Origin: JBEHWX01 sp048498995
Lineage (GTDB): Bacteria > Bacteroidota > Ignavibacteria > OLB7
Length of the DNA: 11,758 bases
Assembly (NCBI GenBank): GCA_048498995.1
Contig: JBEHWX010000141.1
Span: 1-11,758 of the forward strand
Reading direction: 5' to 3'
A model generated the notes under the pieces. It saw only the letters and a list, made by a program, of their open reading frames with translations. It ran no database searches and was not told where the DNA came from. The position numbers were made by a program, and so were the translations under genes. Numbering within the stretch: the stretch's first letter is position 1; each line of letters opens with the position of its first letter. Shown piece after piece: positions 1 through 6,096 of the stretch.

Positions 1-1157
1 CCTTCCCACGTCGGCATCTTGGTATCCGGCTTCATCTTCGACGGATCGCGGATCCAGGAGATCAGGCTGTCGTTCGATGCGTACTTGTGCGCGGCGCCGC
101 GCAGGTCGCAGGTGCCGACGCCGGTCTCGCCATGGCAGGAGTAGCAGGCGTACTTGTAGTAGATCTTCTTGCCGGCGGTGGCATTCGCGTCGGCAACGCG
201 GATCTCCTCGCTCACCATGTTGGCCTTCCGGATCGCCGGAACGGTGCGCAGGTAGGCATAGGCGGCCGCGATCTCCTCCTCGCTGAAGTTGTTGTAGCGC
301 TCCATCGGGTAGCGGAGCGGGGTATTATCCGGACGGAACCCGTCACGCACGGCGCGGATGAACTGCGCCTCGGTCCACGTGCCGATGCCGGTCTCCGGGT
401 CCGGCGTCAGGTTGCGCGAATAGACCGTGCGGCCGTTGTAATCGCGCAGTGCCATGCCGCCGGCAAGATAGCCGCCGCTCTTCTCCGGCGACTTCATGTC
501 GATCGTCTTGAAATCCTCCGAATGGCAGCCGAAGCAGTCGCCGATGCCGGTGACGATGTACTTGCCGTAGGCGACCTTGTCGTGGATATCGGGAGCGGCG
601 ATCGGCTTGGTCGGGTACTCGTTCGGCGAGAAGACGAAGGTGCCGAGCACCTTGGCCAGCAGGCTGTAGTCCGGACCTCGATCGGCCACCGCCACGGGGC
701 GGACCAATGGATCGTTCGAGCGGAGGAACGCGATGATCGAATAGATGTCCTCATCGGACATCCGGATGAATCCGCCCATCAGCGGCACGTAGATGCCGTC
801 GCGCTTGACGCCGGTGCGGAGCAGATAGGCCAGCTCGCCGTCGGTCCAGGTACCGATGCCGTTGACCGGATCCTGGGTGATGTTCCGGGAGTAGATAACG
901 CCGAATTCGGTGGGGGCGTCCTTCATCTCGCGGCCGGTGAGGAGCTGCGTCGTCGGGTCCATGTGGCAGCCGGCGCAGAGGCCGCCGACCAGGTGCTTGC
1001 CGCGCGCCAGGCGCTCGGGGGTGGGCTCCACCTTCAGGGCGATCTTCTGCGGCGTATAGGTCGGAATGCCGCGGATGGAGATGAATGCCAGGGTCCCGCC
1101 TATCAGGACAACCAGGCCGAGGAGCACGTAGAGTGCGATTTTGAGTGCTTTCTTCAT
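1..1157 (-). CDS. Membrane-anchored multiheme (at least three c-hemes) cytochrome c, 3' end cut by window
   Basis: An exported electron-transfer protein, open for 385 codons to the window edge with no stop seen. Residues 1-28 form a short lysine n-region and a hydrophobic stretch, either an uncleaved anchor or a signal peptide, so the hemes lie outside the cytoplasmic membrane. Three heme-attachment sites are visible: CAGCH (61-65), CFGCH (208-212) and CYSCH (338-342). The first two sit in repeated domains containing RNIT/RNLTPDP..GIGTWT, a likely Met ligand (M127, M285) and a helix ending in a YxxL/FLR motif. This is the pattern of the cytochrome c subunits of alcohol and gluconate dehydrogenases. 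The third domain ends in WIRDPSKMKPDTKMP, more like the cytochrome c domain fused to caa3-type oxidase subunit II. The partner enzyme is not in view. The ATG at 1157 gives an MKKALK start. No strong Shine-Dalgarno is seen. It lies downstream of pheS on the same strand but is separated by 156 bases and a hairpin. The family call is confident; the substrate is unknown. Confidence 0.9.
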   Translation of the reverse strand, partial: MKKALKIALYVLLGLVVLIGGTLAFISIRGIPTYTPQKIALKVEPTPERLARGKHLVGGLCAGCHMDPTTQLLTGREMKDAPTEFGVIYSRNITQDPVNGIGTWTDGELAYLLRTGVKRDGIYVPLMGGFIRMSDEDIYSIIAFLRSNDPLVRPVAVADRGPDYSLLAKVLGTFVFSPNEYPTKPIAAPDIHDKVAYGKYIVTGIGDCFGCHSEDFKTIDMKSPEKSGGYLAGGMALRDYNGRTVYSRNLTPDPETGIGTWTEAQFIRAVRDGFRPDNTPLRYPMERYNNFSEEEIAAAYAYLRTVPAIRKANMVSEEIRVADANATAGKKIYYKYACYSCHGETGVGTCDLRGAAHKYASNDSLISWIRDPSKMKPDTKMPTWE

Positions 1158-1242
1158 GATGTTCGTATGCGTTGAAAATGGCCGGTGTGGGACGACGGGC
1201 GAGTGTACGTCGGCCCGCATACGGGACAGATACGGAGCCGCT

Positions 1243-1269
1243 CCCCTGACCGGATTGCGTGGTCAGGGG
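1243..1269 (-). terminator. Hairpin between pheS and the cytochrome gene, possible terminator
   Basis: A perfect 9-bp inverted repeat, CCCCTGACC (1243-1251) and GGTCAGGGG (1261-1269), has a 9-base loop. It lies 45 bases after the pheS stop. No T-run follows on the minus strand, so it is not a textbook intrinsic terminator. It could mark the pheS 3' end or belong to the 5' leader of the cytochrome gene. Confidence 0.4.
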
Positions 1270-1313
1270 GTAAGCGTTCCGCTGGTACGTGGGGAGAAGT
1301 CGGGAGAAAGTCG

Positions 1314-2339
1314 TCAGAACTGCTCGAGCAGGCGAGCGTCGTTTTCGTAGAGCAGTCGGATGTCGTTCACGTCGATCTTGAGCATCAGCGTCCGTTCGAT
1401 GCCCATGCCGAACGCGTAGCCGGAGTAGACGTCGGGATCGATGCCGCAGTTGCGCAGCACGTTGGGGTGGACCATGCCGCAGCCGCCGATCTCCAGCCAG
1501 CCGGACTGCTTGCAGACGCGGCAGCCGGCTCCCTTGCAGAGAAGGCAGGTGATATCCATCTCCGCCGAGGGCTCGGTGAAGGGGAAGAACGACGGACGGA
1601 AGCGGAACTCGATATCGCGGCCGAAGTAGGCCTTCACGAACTCGACCAGGGTTCCCTTGAGCTGGGCCATGGTGACGCCCCGGTCGATGTAGAGCCCTTC
1701 GAGCTGATGGAACTCGGCGCCGGCGCGGGCGGAGACCGCCTCGTTCCGGTACACGCGCCCCGGCATCACCACGCGGATCGGGGGCTGGTACTTCTGCATG
1801 TAGCGAATCTGCACCGAGGAGGTGTGCGAGCGGAGAAGAACGTCCGTCCGGTCGCCGGCCTCGACGAAGAACGTATCCTGCATGTCGCGCGCGGGATGAT
1901 CCGGCGCGAAGTTCAGGGCCTCGTAGTTGTGGTAATCGTCCTCGATGTCCGGCCCGGTGGCGACGGTGAATCCCATCCGGGCAAAGATCTGCTCGAAGCG
2001 CGCCTGCGCCTGCATGATCGGGTGCTCATGGCCGTGATGGAGCCGGCGCGGGGGAAGGGTAACGTCCTGCGCCGGAGAGCCGGCGCGGCCGGCCTGCTCG
2101 ATACGGGCCGTGGCGTCGGCATGCGAGCTCTCGGCGAAGGTGCGGAGCTCGTTGAGCGCGCGTCCCACATCCCGCTTCTGATCGCCCGGAACCTCGCGGA
2201 GCCGGTCGAAGAGTGCCGCGATCGTCCCCTTGCGCACCAGATGCTTCAGCCGGAACGCCTCGGCCCCATCGGGAGTCGAGAGGGTCGGGATCTCCGATTC
2301 GATCGTCGTGCGAAGGGTCGCGATATCATCCTGCAGCAT
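1314..2339 (-). CDS. pheS: Phenylalanyl-tRNA synthetase alpha subunit
   Basis: Catalytic subunit of the cytoplasmic (alpha-beta)2 enzyme that charges tRNA-Phe with phenylalanine using ATP. The product is 341 residues, normal for the family. The N-terminal coiled-coil/tRNA-binding part covers about 1-95. The class II catalytic core follows, with FTVATGPDIEDDYHN (124-138), motif 2 GRVYRNE (194-200), FHQLEGL (210-216), FRPSFFPFTEPSAE (247-260) and motif 3 GMGIER (311-316). An inserted four-cysteine knuckle, CLLC (265-268) and CRVC (273-276), precedes WLEIGGCGMVHPNVL; such Cys clusters occur in PheS of several phyla and probably bind zinc. The ATG at 2339 is chosen over an in-frame TTG at 2375 because the TTG adds a non-homologous 12-residue tail and neither has a Shine-Dalgarno. 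The gene follows rplT on the same strand, as in many bacteria, but pheT is not downstream. Confidence 0.97.
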   Translation of the reverse strand: MLQDDIATLRTTIESEIPTLSTPDGAEAFRLKHLVRKGTIAALFDRLREVPGDQKRDVGRALNELRTFAESSHADATARIEQAGRAGSPAQDVTLPPRRLHHGHEHPIMQAQARFEQIFARMGFTVATGPDIEDDYHNYEALNFAPDHPARDMQDTFFVEAGDRTDVLLRSHTSSVQIRYMQKYQPPIRVVMPGRVYRNEAVSARAGAEFHQLEGLYIDRGVTMAQLKGTLVEFVKAYFGRDIEFRFRPSFFPFTEPSAEMDITCLLCKGAGCRVCKQSGWLEIGGCGMVHPNVLRNCGIDPDVYSGYAFGMGIERTLMLKIDVNDIRLLYENDARLLEQF

Positions 2340-2398
2340 GGCCAGAGCGGAGAAGTGGAACGTGAGGGCCGGCAACGGGGCCGGCCGAGGAGACGGGC

Positions 2399-2429
2399 AA
2401 AAATAAGAACCCCTCTCGAATGAGAGGGG
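2399..2429 (-). terminator. Intrinsic terminator after rplT
   Basis: On the minus strand an 8-bp stem CCCCTCTC/GAGAGGGG (2422-2429 with 2410-2417, loop of four bases) is followed by TTCTTATTTTT (2409 down to 2399). It begins 36 bases past the rplT stop and ends 59 bases before the pheS ATG. It should end most infC-rpmI-rplT transcripts, or act as a read-through/attenuation point for pheS. The T-run also contains TATTTTTG (2405-2398), which fits a TAnnTTTG promoter element, but no TTG lies at the expected -33 position. Confidence 0.82.
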
Positions 2430-2465
2430 CTCTCCAGGTGCGATGCGCCGACGGCAGCGGCTGGA

Positions 2466-2813
2466 TCAGCCCTTGACGTGGTTCACGATCATCGTGAACA
2501 TCTCGGGCTGGCGCATGGCGATGTCGGCGAGAACTTTCCGGTTGATGTTCAGACCGCTCTTGTTCAGTCCGTCGATCAGGCGGCTGTAGGTCGTCCCGTT
2601 GAGACGGGCGGCCGCGTTGATGCGGACGATCCAGAGGCGGCGGTAGTTGCGCTTCTTGAGACGGCGGTCGCGGAAGGCGTGCGTGAGGCCCTTCTCGACG
2701 TGGTTCTTGGCAACGGTCCAGACATTTGAGCGCTCACCCCAATAGCCCTTGGCAAGTTGAAGTACGCGCCGGCGACGCTCGCGTGAAGCGACTTTATTCT
2801 TTGAACGAGGCAT
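2466..2813 (-). CDS. rplT: 50S ribosomal protein L20
   Basis: Early-assembly large-subunit protein that binds 23S rRNA and, in studied bacteria, represses its own operon by binding the mRNA. The 115 residues match the family length and pattern. The basic N-terminal arm starts MPRSKNKVASRERRRRVL, followed by AKGYWGERSN, FRDRRLKKRNYRRLWIVRINAA (from residue 47 onward), LNGTTYSRLI and a C-terminal globular part ending MIVNHVKG. The ATG at 2813 is preceded by a clear AAAGGAG four bases upstream of the start, one of the strongest ribosome binding sites in the window. It follows rpmI on the same strand after an unusually long 234-base spacer and is followed closely by an intrinsic terminator. Confidence 0.98.
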   Translation of the reverse strand: MPRSKNKVASRERRRRVLQLAKGYWGERSNVWTVAKNHVEKGLTHAFRDRRLKKRNYRRLWIVRINAAARLNGTTYSRLIDGLNKSGLNINRKVLADIAMRQPEMFTMIVNHVKG

Positions 2814-3047
2814 GGTTCTCCTTTACAGATTTTGTGTGAAGAGGGAGGCAGGCGAGTATCTGTACGGTGTTGTCCGTCGCCCGGAGATCGCGTCGCGGAA
2901 TGGAATCCGCCGGGACCGGGCACTGCGCCGTGCGCTCATATGATGTGAAGGAACGTCGTCGAAACGGCCCGTCGGAGGGGCCAGGACGGAACGCCCGGAG
3001 GCGGTACGCCGTGCGGCGAAAGCCCGGAGGCTGAAGCCCGGATGGTC
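2814..3047 (-). promoter_or_regulatory. Long rpmI-rplT spacer, candidate regulatory leader
   Basis: These 234 bases separate two genes that normally lie almost end to end. No plausible small gene was found in them. On the minus strand GCCTCCGGGC occurs twice as a direct repeat (3022-3031 and 2993-3002), with a related TCCGGGC at 3042-3036. Between the two full copies lies a small hairpin CGCC/GGCG (3007-3018). No TAnnTTTG promoter element was seen. It could hold an L20-binding operator or an RNA processing site, but this is inference; I cannot identify a known leader family by eye. Confidence 0.25.
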
Positions 3048-3242
3048 TTACAGACCGAGCATGCGCTTGATACGCGGCTCGTCGACGTCGGCGACCAGCT
3101 GGTCCTTCCGGAGCTGACGAAGGCGCTTCGGCGACTTCGAGGTAAGGATGTGGCTGCGGTAGGCGCTCTCACGCTTCAGCTTACCGGTACCGGTAACCTT
3201 GAAGCGCTTGGCGGCGCTCTTCACCGTCTTCATCTTCGGCAT
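3048..3242 (-). CDS. rpmI: 50S ribosomal protein L35
   Basis: Small basic protein of the large ribosomal subunit. The 64 residues fit the family exactly: MPKMKTVKSAAKRFKVTGTG at the N-terminus, then KLKRESAYRSHILTSKSPKR and the end DEPRIKRMLGL. The ATG at 3242 is chosen rather than an in-frame TTG at 3254, because that TTG is part of the TTGGAG Shine-Dalgarno, which lies at good spacing for the ATG. The gene lies 44 bases after the infC stop and is followed by a long spacer before rplT. Its place between infC and rplT is the standard order. Confidence 0.98.
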   Translation of the reverse strand: MPKMKTVKSAAKRFKVTGTGKLKRESAYRSHILTSKSPKRLRQLRKDQLVADVDEPRIKRMLGL

Positions 3243-3286
3243 TGTGAACTCCAAAAACAGTGATATCTGCCCCCTCGGAGGGAGGC

Positions 3287-3952
3287 TCAGGACTCCGGCG
3301 GTGGCGCGGGATGCTCCCGCTCCGCCTGAGGCCGCTCCGCGCGAGGACGCTCCACCTTCGGCGCCTCGGCAACCTTCGGTGCATCGTTCTTCGGCGTCTC
3401 GACCTTTTTCTTCTTCGCGTCCGGCGTGAGGGTGATCGACATGTTGCGTCCCTCCATCCGGATCGGCTGATCGAGCTTCGCATCCTCGGCAAGTGCCTGG
3501 ATGATCCCCTCGAGCAACTGCCTTCCGATGATCTGGTGCGCCATCTCGCGTCCGCGGAAGACCACCGTGAACTTCACCTTGTGTCCCTCCTGGAGGAACT
3601 CCCGAGCATGACGCGTCTTGAAGTCCACGTCATGGTCATCGGTGCGAGGGTGAAGGCGGACCTCCTTGAGCTGCTGGTGCACCTGATTCTTACGCTGCGT
3701 CTTCTCCCGCTTCTGCTGCTCGTAGCGATACTTGCCGTAGTCGACGATCTTGCAGACCGGCGGATTCGCTTGGGGAGCGACCTCGACGAGATCCAGCTCC
3801 CGCTCCATGGCCAGCTGAAGGGCTTCACGCGATGACATGATGCCGAGCTGCTCTCCCGCGTCGTCGATGACGCGGACCTTCGGTGCCCGGATATCACGGT
3901 TCACGCGCGGTCCCTGCTGCCGCGGAGGGTGATTTGACTGATTCCTGAGTAT
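3287..3952 (-). CDS. infC: Translation initiation factor IF-3, probable AUA start
   Basis: Binds the 30S subunit, prevents premature 50S joining and checks the start codon and initiator tRNA. The N-domain is clear (VNRDIRAPKVRVID, REALQLA, LDLVEVAPQANPPVCKIVDYGKYRYEQQK), then a basic linker and the C-domain (KEVRLHPRTDDHD, FTVVFRGREMAHQ, IRMEGRNMSITLTP). About 44 extra residues rich in Lys, Pro, Glu and Arg follow, with repeats APKVAEAPKVERPRAERPQ. The first standard start, GTG at 3904, would begin inside the conserved RVN-x-x-IRAP block. The frame stays open upstream through LRNQSNHPPRQQGPR to an ATA at 3952, with AGGGA seven bases before it and an in-frame TAA a few codons further up. No ATG, GTG, TTG or CTG lies in that stretch. 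infC of E. coli starts at AUU and is autoregulated through it, so AUA is favoured; the annotated start may instead appear as 3904. Family certain, start inferred. Confidence 0.9.
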   Translation of the reverse strand: MLRNQSNHPPRQQGPRVNRDIRAPKVRVIDDAGEQLGIMSSREALQLAMERELDLVEVAPQANPPVCKIVDYGKYRYEQQKREKTQRKNQVHQQLKEVRLHPRTDDHDVDFKTRHAREFLQEGHKVKFTVVFRGREMAHQIIGRQLLEGIIQALAEDAKLDQPIRMEGRNMSITLTPDAKKKKVETPKNDAPKVAEAPKVERPRAERPQAEREHPAPPPES

Positions 3953-3986
3953 GGCTCTATCCCTTGATTACGTGCAACGATACGAC

Positions 3987-4005
3987 ATGGCCGGAACCCG
4001 GCCAT
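3987..4005 (-). repeat. Inverted repeat in the presumed infC 5' leader
   Basis: A perfect 8-bp inverted repeat, ATGGCCGG (3987-3994) and CCGGCCAT (3998-4005), with a 3-base centre. It lies between the candidate infC promoter and the start codon, so it would form a strong hairpin in the mRNA leader. A related hairpin with the same CCGG-GAA/AAC-CCGG centre lies after ispE (5059-5083). It could be a protein-binding site or an RNA stability element. Confidence 0.5.
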
Positions 4006-4018
4006 TGACACTAGCCAG

Positions 4019-4049
4019 CAAATTTACATTGCCGGCCGGAGTGCGGAAA
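4019..4049 (-). promoter_or_regulatory. Candidate Bacteroidota-type promoter for infC-rpmI-rplT
   Basis: Read on the minus strand, TAAATTTG (4026-4019) matches TAnnTTTG exactly. TTTC lies about 19 bases upstream in place of the TTTG/TTG -33 element. Transcription would begin near 4012, giving a leader of about 60 bases that includes the 3987-4005 hairpin. Position is right for the operon promoter; the -33 box is imperfect. Confidence 0.45.
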
Positions 4050-4070
4050 TAAAAAAATAGCGATTTCCGC
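4043..4070. repeat. AT-rich inverted repeat between divergent infC and ispE
   Basis: GCGGAAAT (4043-4050) and ATTTCCGC (4063-4070) form a perfect 8-bp inverted repeat around a 12-base AT-rich spacer containing a run of seven A. It overlaps the -33 region of the candidate infC promoter and lies upstream of ispE. It could be a binding site for a dimeric regulator of both genes; no regulator is identified. Confidence 0.35.
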
Positions 4071-4100
4071 CCCCGTTCTCTCTTTCCCGCCGGCGATCCC

Positions 4101-4131
4101 CTGTCGGGTTTCCCGCTCCGGCGTATGTTCG
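4101..4131 (+). promoter_or_regulatory. Weak candidate promoter directly in front of ispE
   Basis: TATGTTCG (4124-4131) differs from TAnnTTTG by one base and resembles the TATGTTTG copies before mrp and lepA. CTG lies 20 bases upstream in the -33 place. The ATG of ispE is only six bases downstream, which would give a leaderless or nearly leaderless mRNA. This fits the absence of any Shine-Dalgarno. Confidence 0.3.
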
Positions 4132-4137
4132 CGACCG

Positions 4138-5034
4138 ATGAACCATCCCGCCCATTCCATCGTGATCGATGCGCCGGCCAAGATCAACCTCGGTCTTGAA
4201 GTCCTCCGCAGGCGCTCCGACGGATTCCACGACATCAACACCCTCTTCGCCGCGATCACCCTGGCCGATCGCGTCACGATCCGTACCGGAGAGCCCGGCC
4301 GGATCGGCTGCCGCGTGCCGGCGATGCCCTGGCTGGAGAACGATCCGACCAATCTCTGCGTCCGGGCCGCCGCGCTGCTGCGCGATGCCATAGGCCGGGC
4401 CGATCTCGGATCCGAAATAGAGCTGGAAAAGCGGATTCCGGTCGGCGCCGGGCTCGGCGGCGGAAGCTCCGACGCGGCAGCCGTGCTTCGCGGAGCTCCG
4501 CTGCTCTGGGAGGTCGCCCCCCCCGAAACCATGCTGATGGAGCTCGGCGCCAGGCTCGGCAGCGACGTCCCGTTCTTCCTGCGCGGCGGAATCGCCCTCG
4601 GCCGCTCCCGTGGGGAGCTGCTGGAGCCGGTCGAGCTTCTCCCGCCGTTTCATCTGCTGCTTCTCTTCCCCGGCATCCACGTCTCGACCCCATGGGCGTA
4701 CCGGGCCGTGGCGAGGATTGACGAGCGACCGGCCACCGATCTTGTGAGCACCCTGCGCCGGGGCATCGACGATCCGGAGATCCTCCGCCGGGAGCTGGTC
4801 AACGATTTCGAGGCGCCGGTGTTTCACGAGCATCCCGCCCTCGCGTCACTGAAGGAGCGTCTCTATGCCCGGGGCGCCCTCTACGCGGCGATGTCCGGCA
4901 GCGGCTCGACGATCTTCGGCCTCTTTGCCGACCACGCGGGCGCCGAGCATGCGCGCGGGGAGTTCGAGGATGTGAAGAGCGCCGTGGCGGGCTTTCTTCC
5001 GGAGCCACCGGCGCCGCGCGCGCTGGCCCGTTGA
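4138..5034 (+). CDS. ispE: 4-diphosphocytidyl-2-C-methyl-D-erythritol kinase
   Basis: GHMP-family kinase of the MEP (non-mevalonate) isoprenoid pathway. It phosphorylates the 2-hydroxyl of CDP-methylerythritol with ATP in the cytoplasm. The 298 residues agree with the family. Visible motifs are PAKINLGLEVLRRRSDGFHDI (from residue 13) with catalytic Lys15, the glycine-rich ATP loop PVGAGLGGGSSDAA (101-114), LGSDVPFFLRGG with the catalytic Asp143, and the C-terminal AAMSGSGSTIFGLF (250-263). The C-terminal tail ends PEPPAPRALAR and looks disordered. The ATG at 4138 places PAKIN at the usual distance from the N-terminus. No Shine-Dalgarno precedes it. The gene is divergent from infC and convergent with the L,D-transpeptidase gene, so it is probably transcribed alone. 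Confidence 0.97.
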   Translation: MNHPAHSIVIDAPAKINLGLEVLRRRSDGFHDINTLFAAITLADRVTIRTGEPGRIGCRVPAMPWLENDPTNLCVRAAALLRDAIGRADLGSEIELEKRIPVGAGLGGGSSDAAAVLRGAPLLWEVAPPETMLMELGARLGSDVPFFLRGGIALGRSRGELLEPVELLPPFHLLLLFPGIHVSTPWAYRAVARIDERPATDLVSTLRRGIDDPEILRRELVNDFEAPVFHEHPALASLKERLYARGALYAAMSGSGSTIFGLFADHAGAEHARGEFEDVKSAVAGFLPEPPAPRALAR

Positions 5035-5058
5035 GCCGGCGCGGCGATCGGCGCTTCT

Positions 5059-5083
5059 GGCATGTCCGGGAACCGGCCATGCC
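5059..5083. terminator. Hairpin between the convergent ispE and L,D-transpeptidase genes
   Basis: GGCATG-T-CCGG (5059-5069) pairs with CCGG-C-CATGCC (5073-5083) around a GAA loop: a 10-bp stem with a single mismatch. It fills most of the 55-base gap between the two stop codons. No T-run flanks it on either side, so it may be a bidirectional RNA end or stability hairpin rather than a classical intrinsic terminator. Confidence 0.5.
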
Positions 5084-5089
5084 GGACTC

Positions 5090-6040
5090 TCAACTGTCCA
5101 CCTTCCGGATCGGCTCCCCCTCGGCGCCGTCGGTCGTGGTCAGCGACGGAAGGGGCGCGGCGGGCAGAATTCGCTCCGGAATCGGCCGTGGAAGCCTCCA
5201 GGGGTCCAACAGCGGGAGCTCTCCCTGCGCGACGAACGCCGGAGAGATCGAGCCCACGCCGACGCGGCCCGCAAAATGTGTTCTGGCGGCCAGTCCGAGT
5301 CGTTGAATGAGCGTGGAATCGTCGAGACGGCCGGAGGTGACCGCGTCGAGGCGGCGCGCCAGAAGGCCGGCATCGAGCTCATTGACGATCTGAAGTCCGG
5401 GAAGCGAGCTGTCGGCGAAGGCAACCACCCGGGCCGGCGTGCCCGAGTGAACGAAAACGAGCGTTCCCCGTCCGGAGGTGGAGAAGAGCCGCGAGCCGGT
5501 CTCGTTGCTGATCCGGACGCAGCCATGCGAGGAGGCGCGGCGCCCGAGGAACCGGTAGTAGGAGCGGCCCTGCAGCCCGTGGAAGCCGATGCCGCCATCG
5601 AACGGCATCCAGTAGTTCAGGTAGACGTCGAACTGCTGCGAAAGGTATTTCTTCGCCTTCCACTGGATCGTATAGATCCCCGGGCGGGTGGCGATCCCAT
5701 CCTTGATCGTGGGATTGCCGGTCGAGCAGAGATAGCGCTCCACCTTGCCGCTCCGGAAGTGCTGGTAGATCGCCTGCTGATCCAGGCGGACCTCCAGATA
5801 GGTCGTGTCGAGGAGAAAGAGCGTGTCCCGCAGCTTCCCGAACGAGGGACGGTAGTCGGGAACCAGAAGGCGGCCTCGGTCGCTCTGCGCGGCGGCCGGA
5901 AGAGTCGTCACGGTCAGGGCGAGGGTGGCGACCGCCCCGGCAAGGGCCGCCAGCGGGGCTCCCGGAACCGATCGACGGCCAGAGGGTGCTCCGGGGGATA
6001 TCCGAAGTCTCCGTTTCAACAAAGTATTACGATCATTCAT
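5090..6040 (-). CDS. Exported L,D-transpeptidase (YkuD domain)
   Basis: Peptidoglycan-modifying enzyme of the YkuD family, which makes 3-3 crosslinks or attaches proteins to the wall with a Cys nucleophile in the periplasm. The product is 316 residues. A long arginine-rich n-region, a hydrophobic stretch (about 30-50) and AAA-QS suggest a cleaved signal peptide ending near residue 51. The YkuD domain covers about 75-210: LLDTTYLEVRLDQQAIY opens it, then GFHGLQG with His154, and the active site SHGCVRISN with His172 and nucleophile Cys174. TRPGIYTI (118-125) is also typical. The roughly 105 residues after the domain match nothing I recognise and are rich in Leu, Arg and Pro at the end. The ATG at 6040 gives MNDRNTLLKRR; no clear Shine-Dalgarno or promoter was seen. 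It converges on ispE. The family is certain; the exact crosslinking role is not. Confidence 0.93.
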   Translation of the reverse strand: MNDRNTLLKRRLRISPGAPSGRRSVPGAPLAALAGAVATLALTVTTLPAAAQSDRGRLLVPDYRPSFGKLRDTLFLLDTTYLEVRLDQQAIYQHFRSGKVERYLCSTGNPTIKDGIATRPGIYTIQWKAKKYLSQQFDVYLNYWMPFDGGIGFHGLQGRSYYRFLGRRASSHGCVRISNETGSRLFSTSGRGTLVFVHSGTPARVVAFADSSLPGLQIVNELDAGLLARRLDAVTSGRLDDSTLIQRLGLAARTHFAGRVGVGSISPAFVAQGELPLLDPWRLPRPIPERILPAAPLPSLTTTDGAEGEPIRKVDS

Positions 6041-6096
6041 CGCTGGAATCGCAGTTTTCTCGTGATTTCAACGTCATATAGGAGGAATGTATCCAA

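Noticed and set aside
87..1175. A 362-codon plus-strand ORF opposite the cytochrome gene
   Set aside because: The opposite strand carries three CxxCH heme sites and a signal anchor; the plus-strand product is low-complexity shadow sequence.
2340..2375. An upstream TTG start for pheS, or a separate Phe-containing leader peptide
   Set aside because: The short extension has two Phe codons but is in frame with pheS, lacks a Shine-Dalgarno and lies after the terminator, so it cannot work as a PheM-type attenuator peptide.
1185..2423. A 412-codon plus-strand ORF opposite pheS
   Set aside because: It covers pheS in the opposite direction and shows no family motif.
4024..4833. A 269-codon minus-strand ORF opposite ispE
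   Set aside because: Shadow of the ispE frame; ispE has all GHMP kinase motifs.
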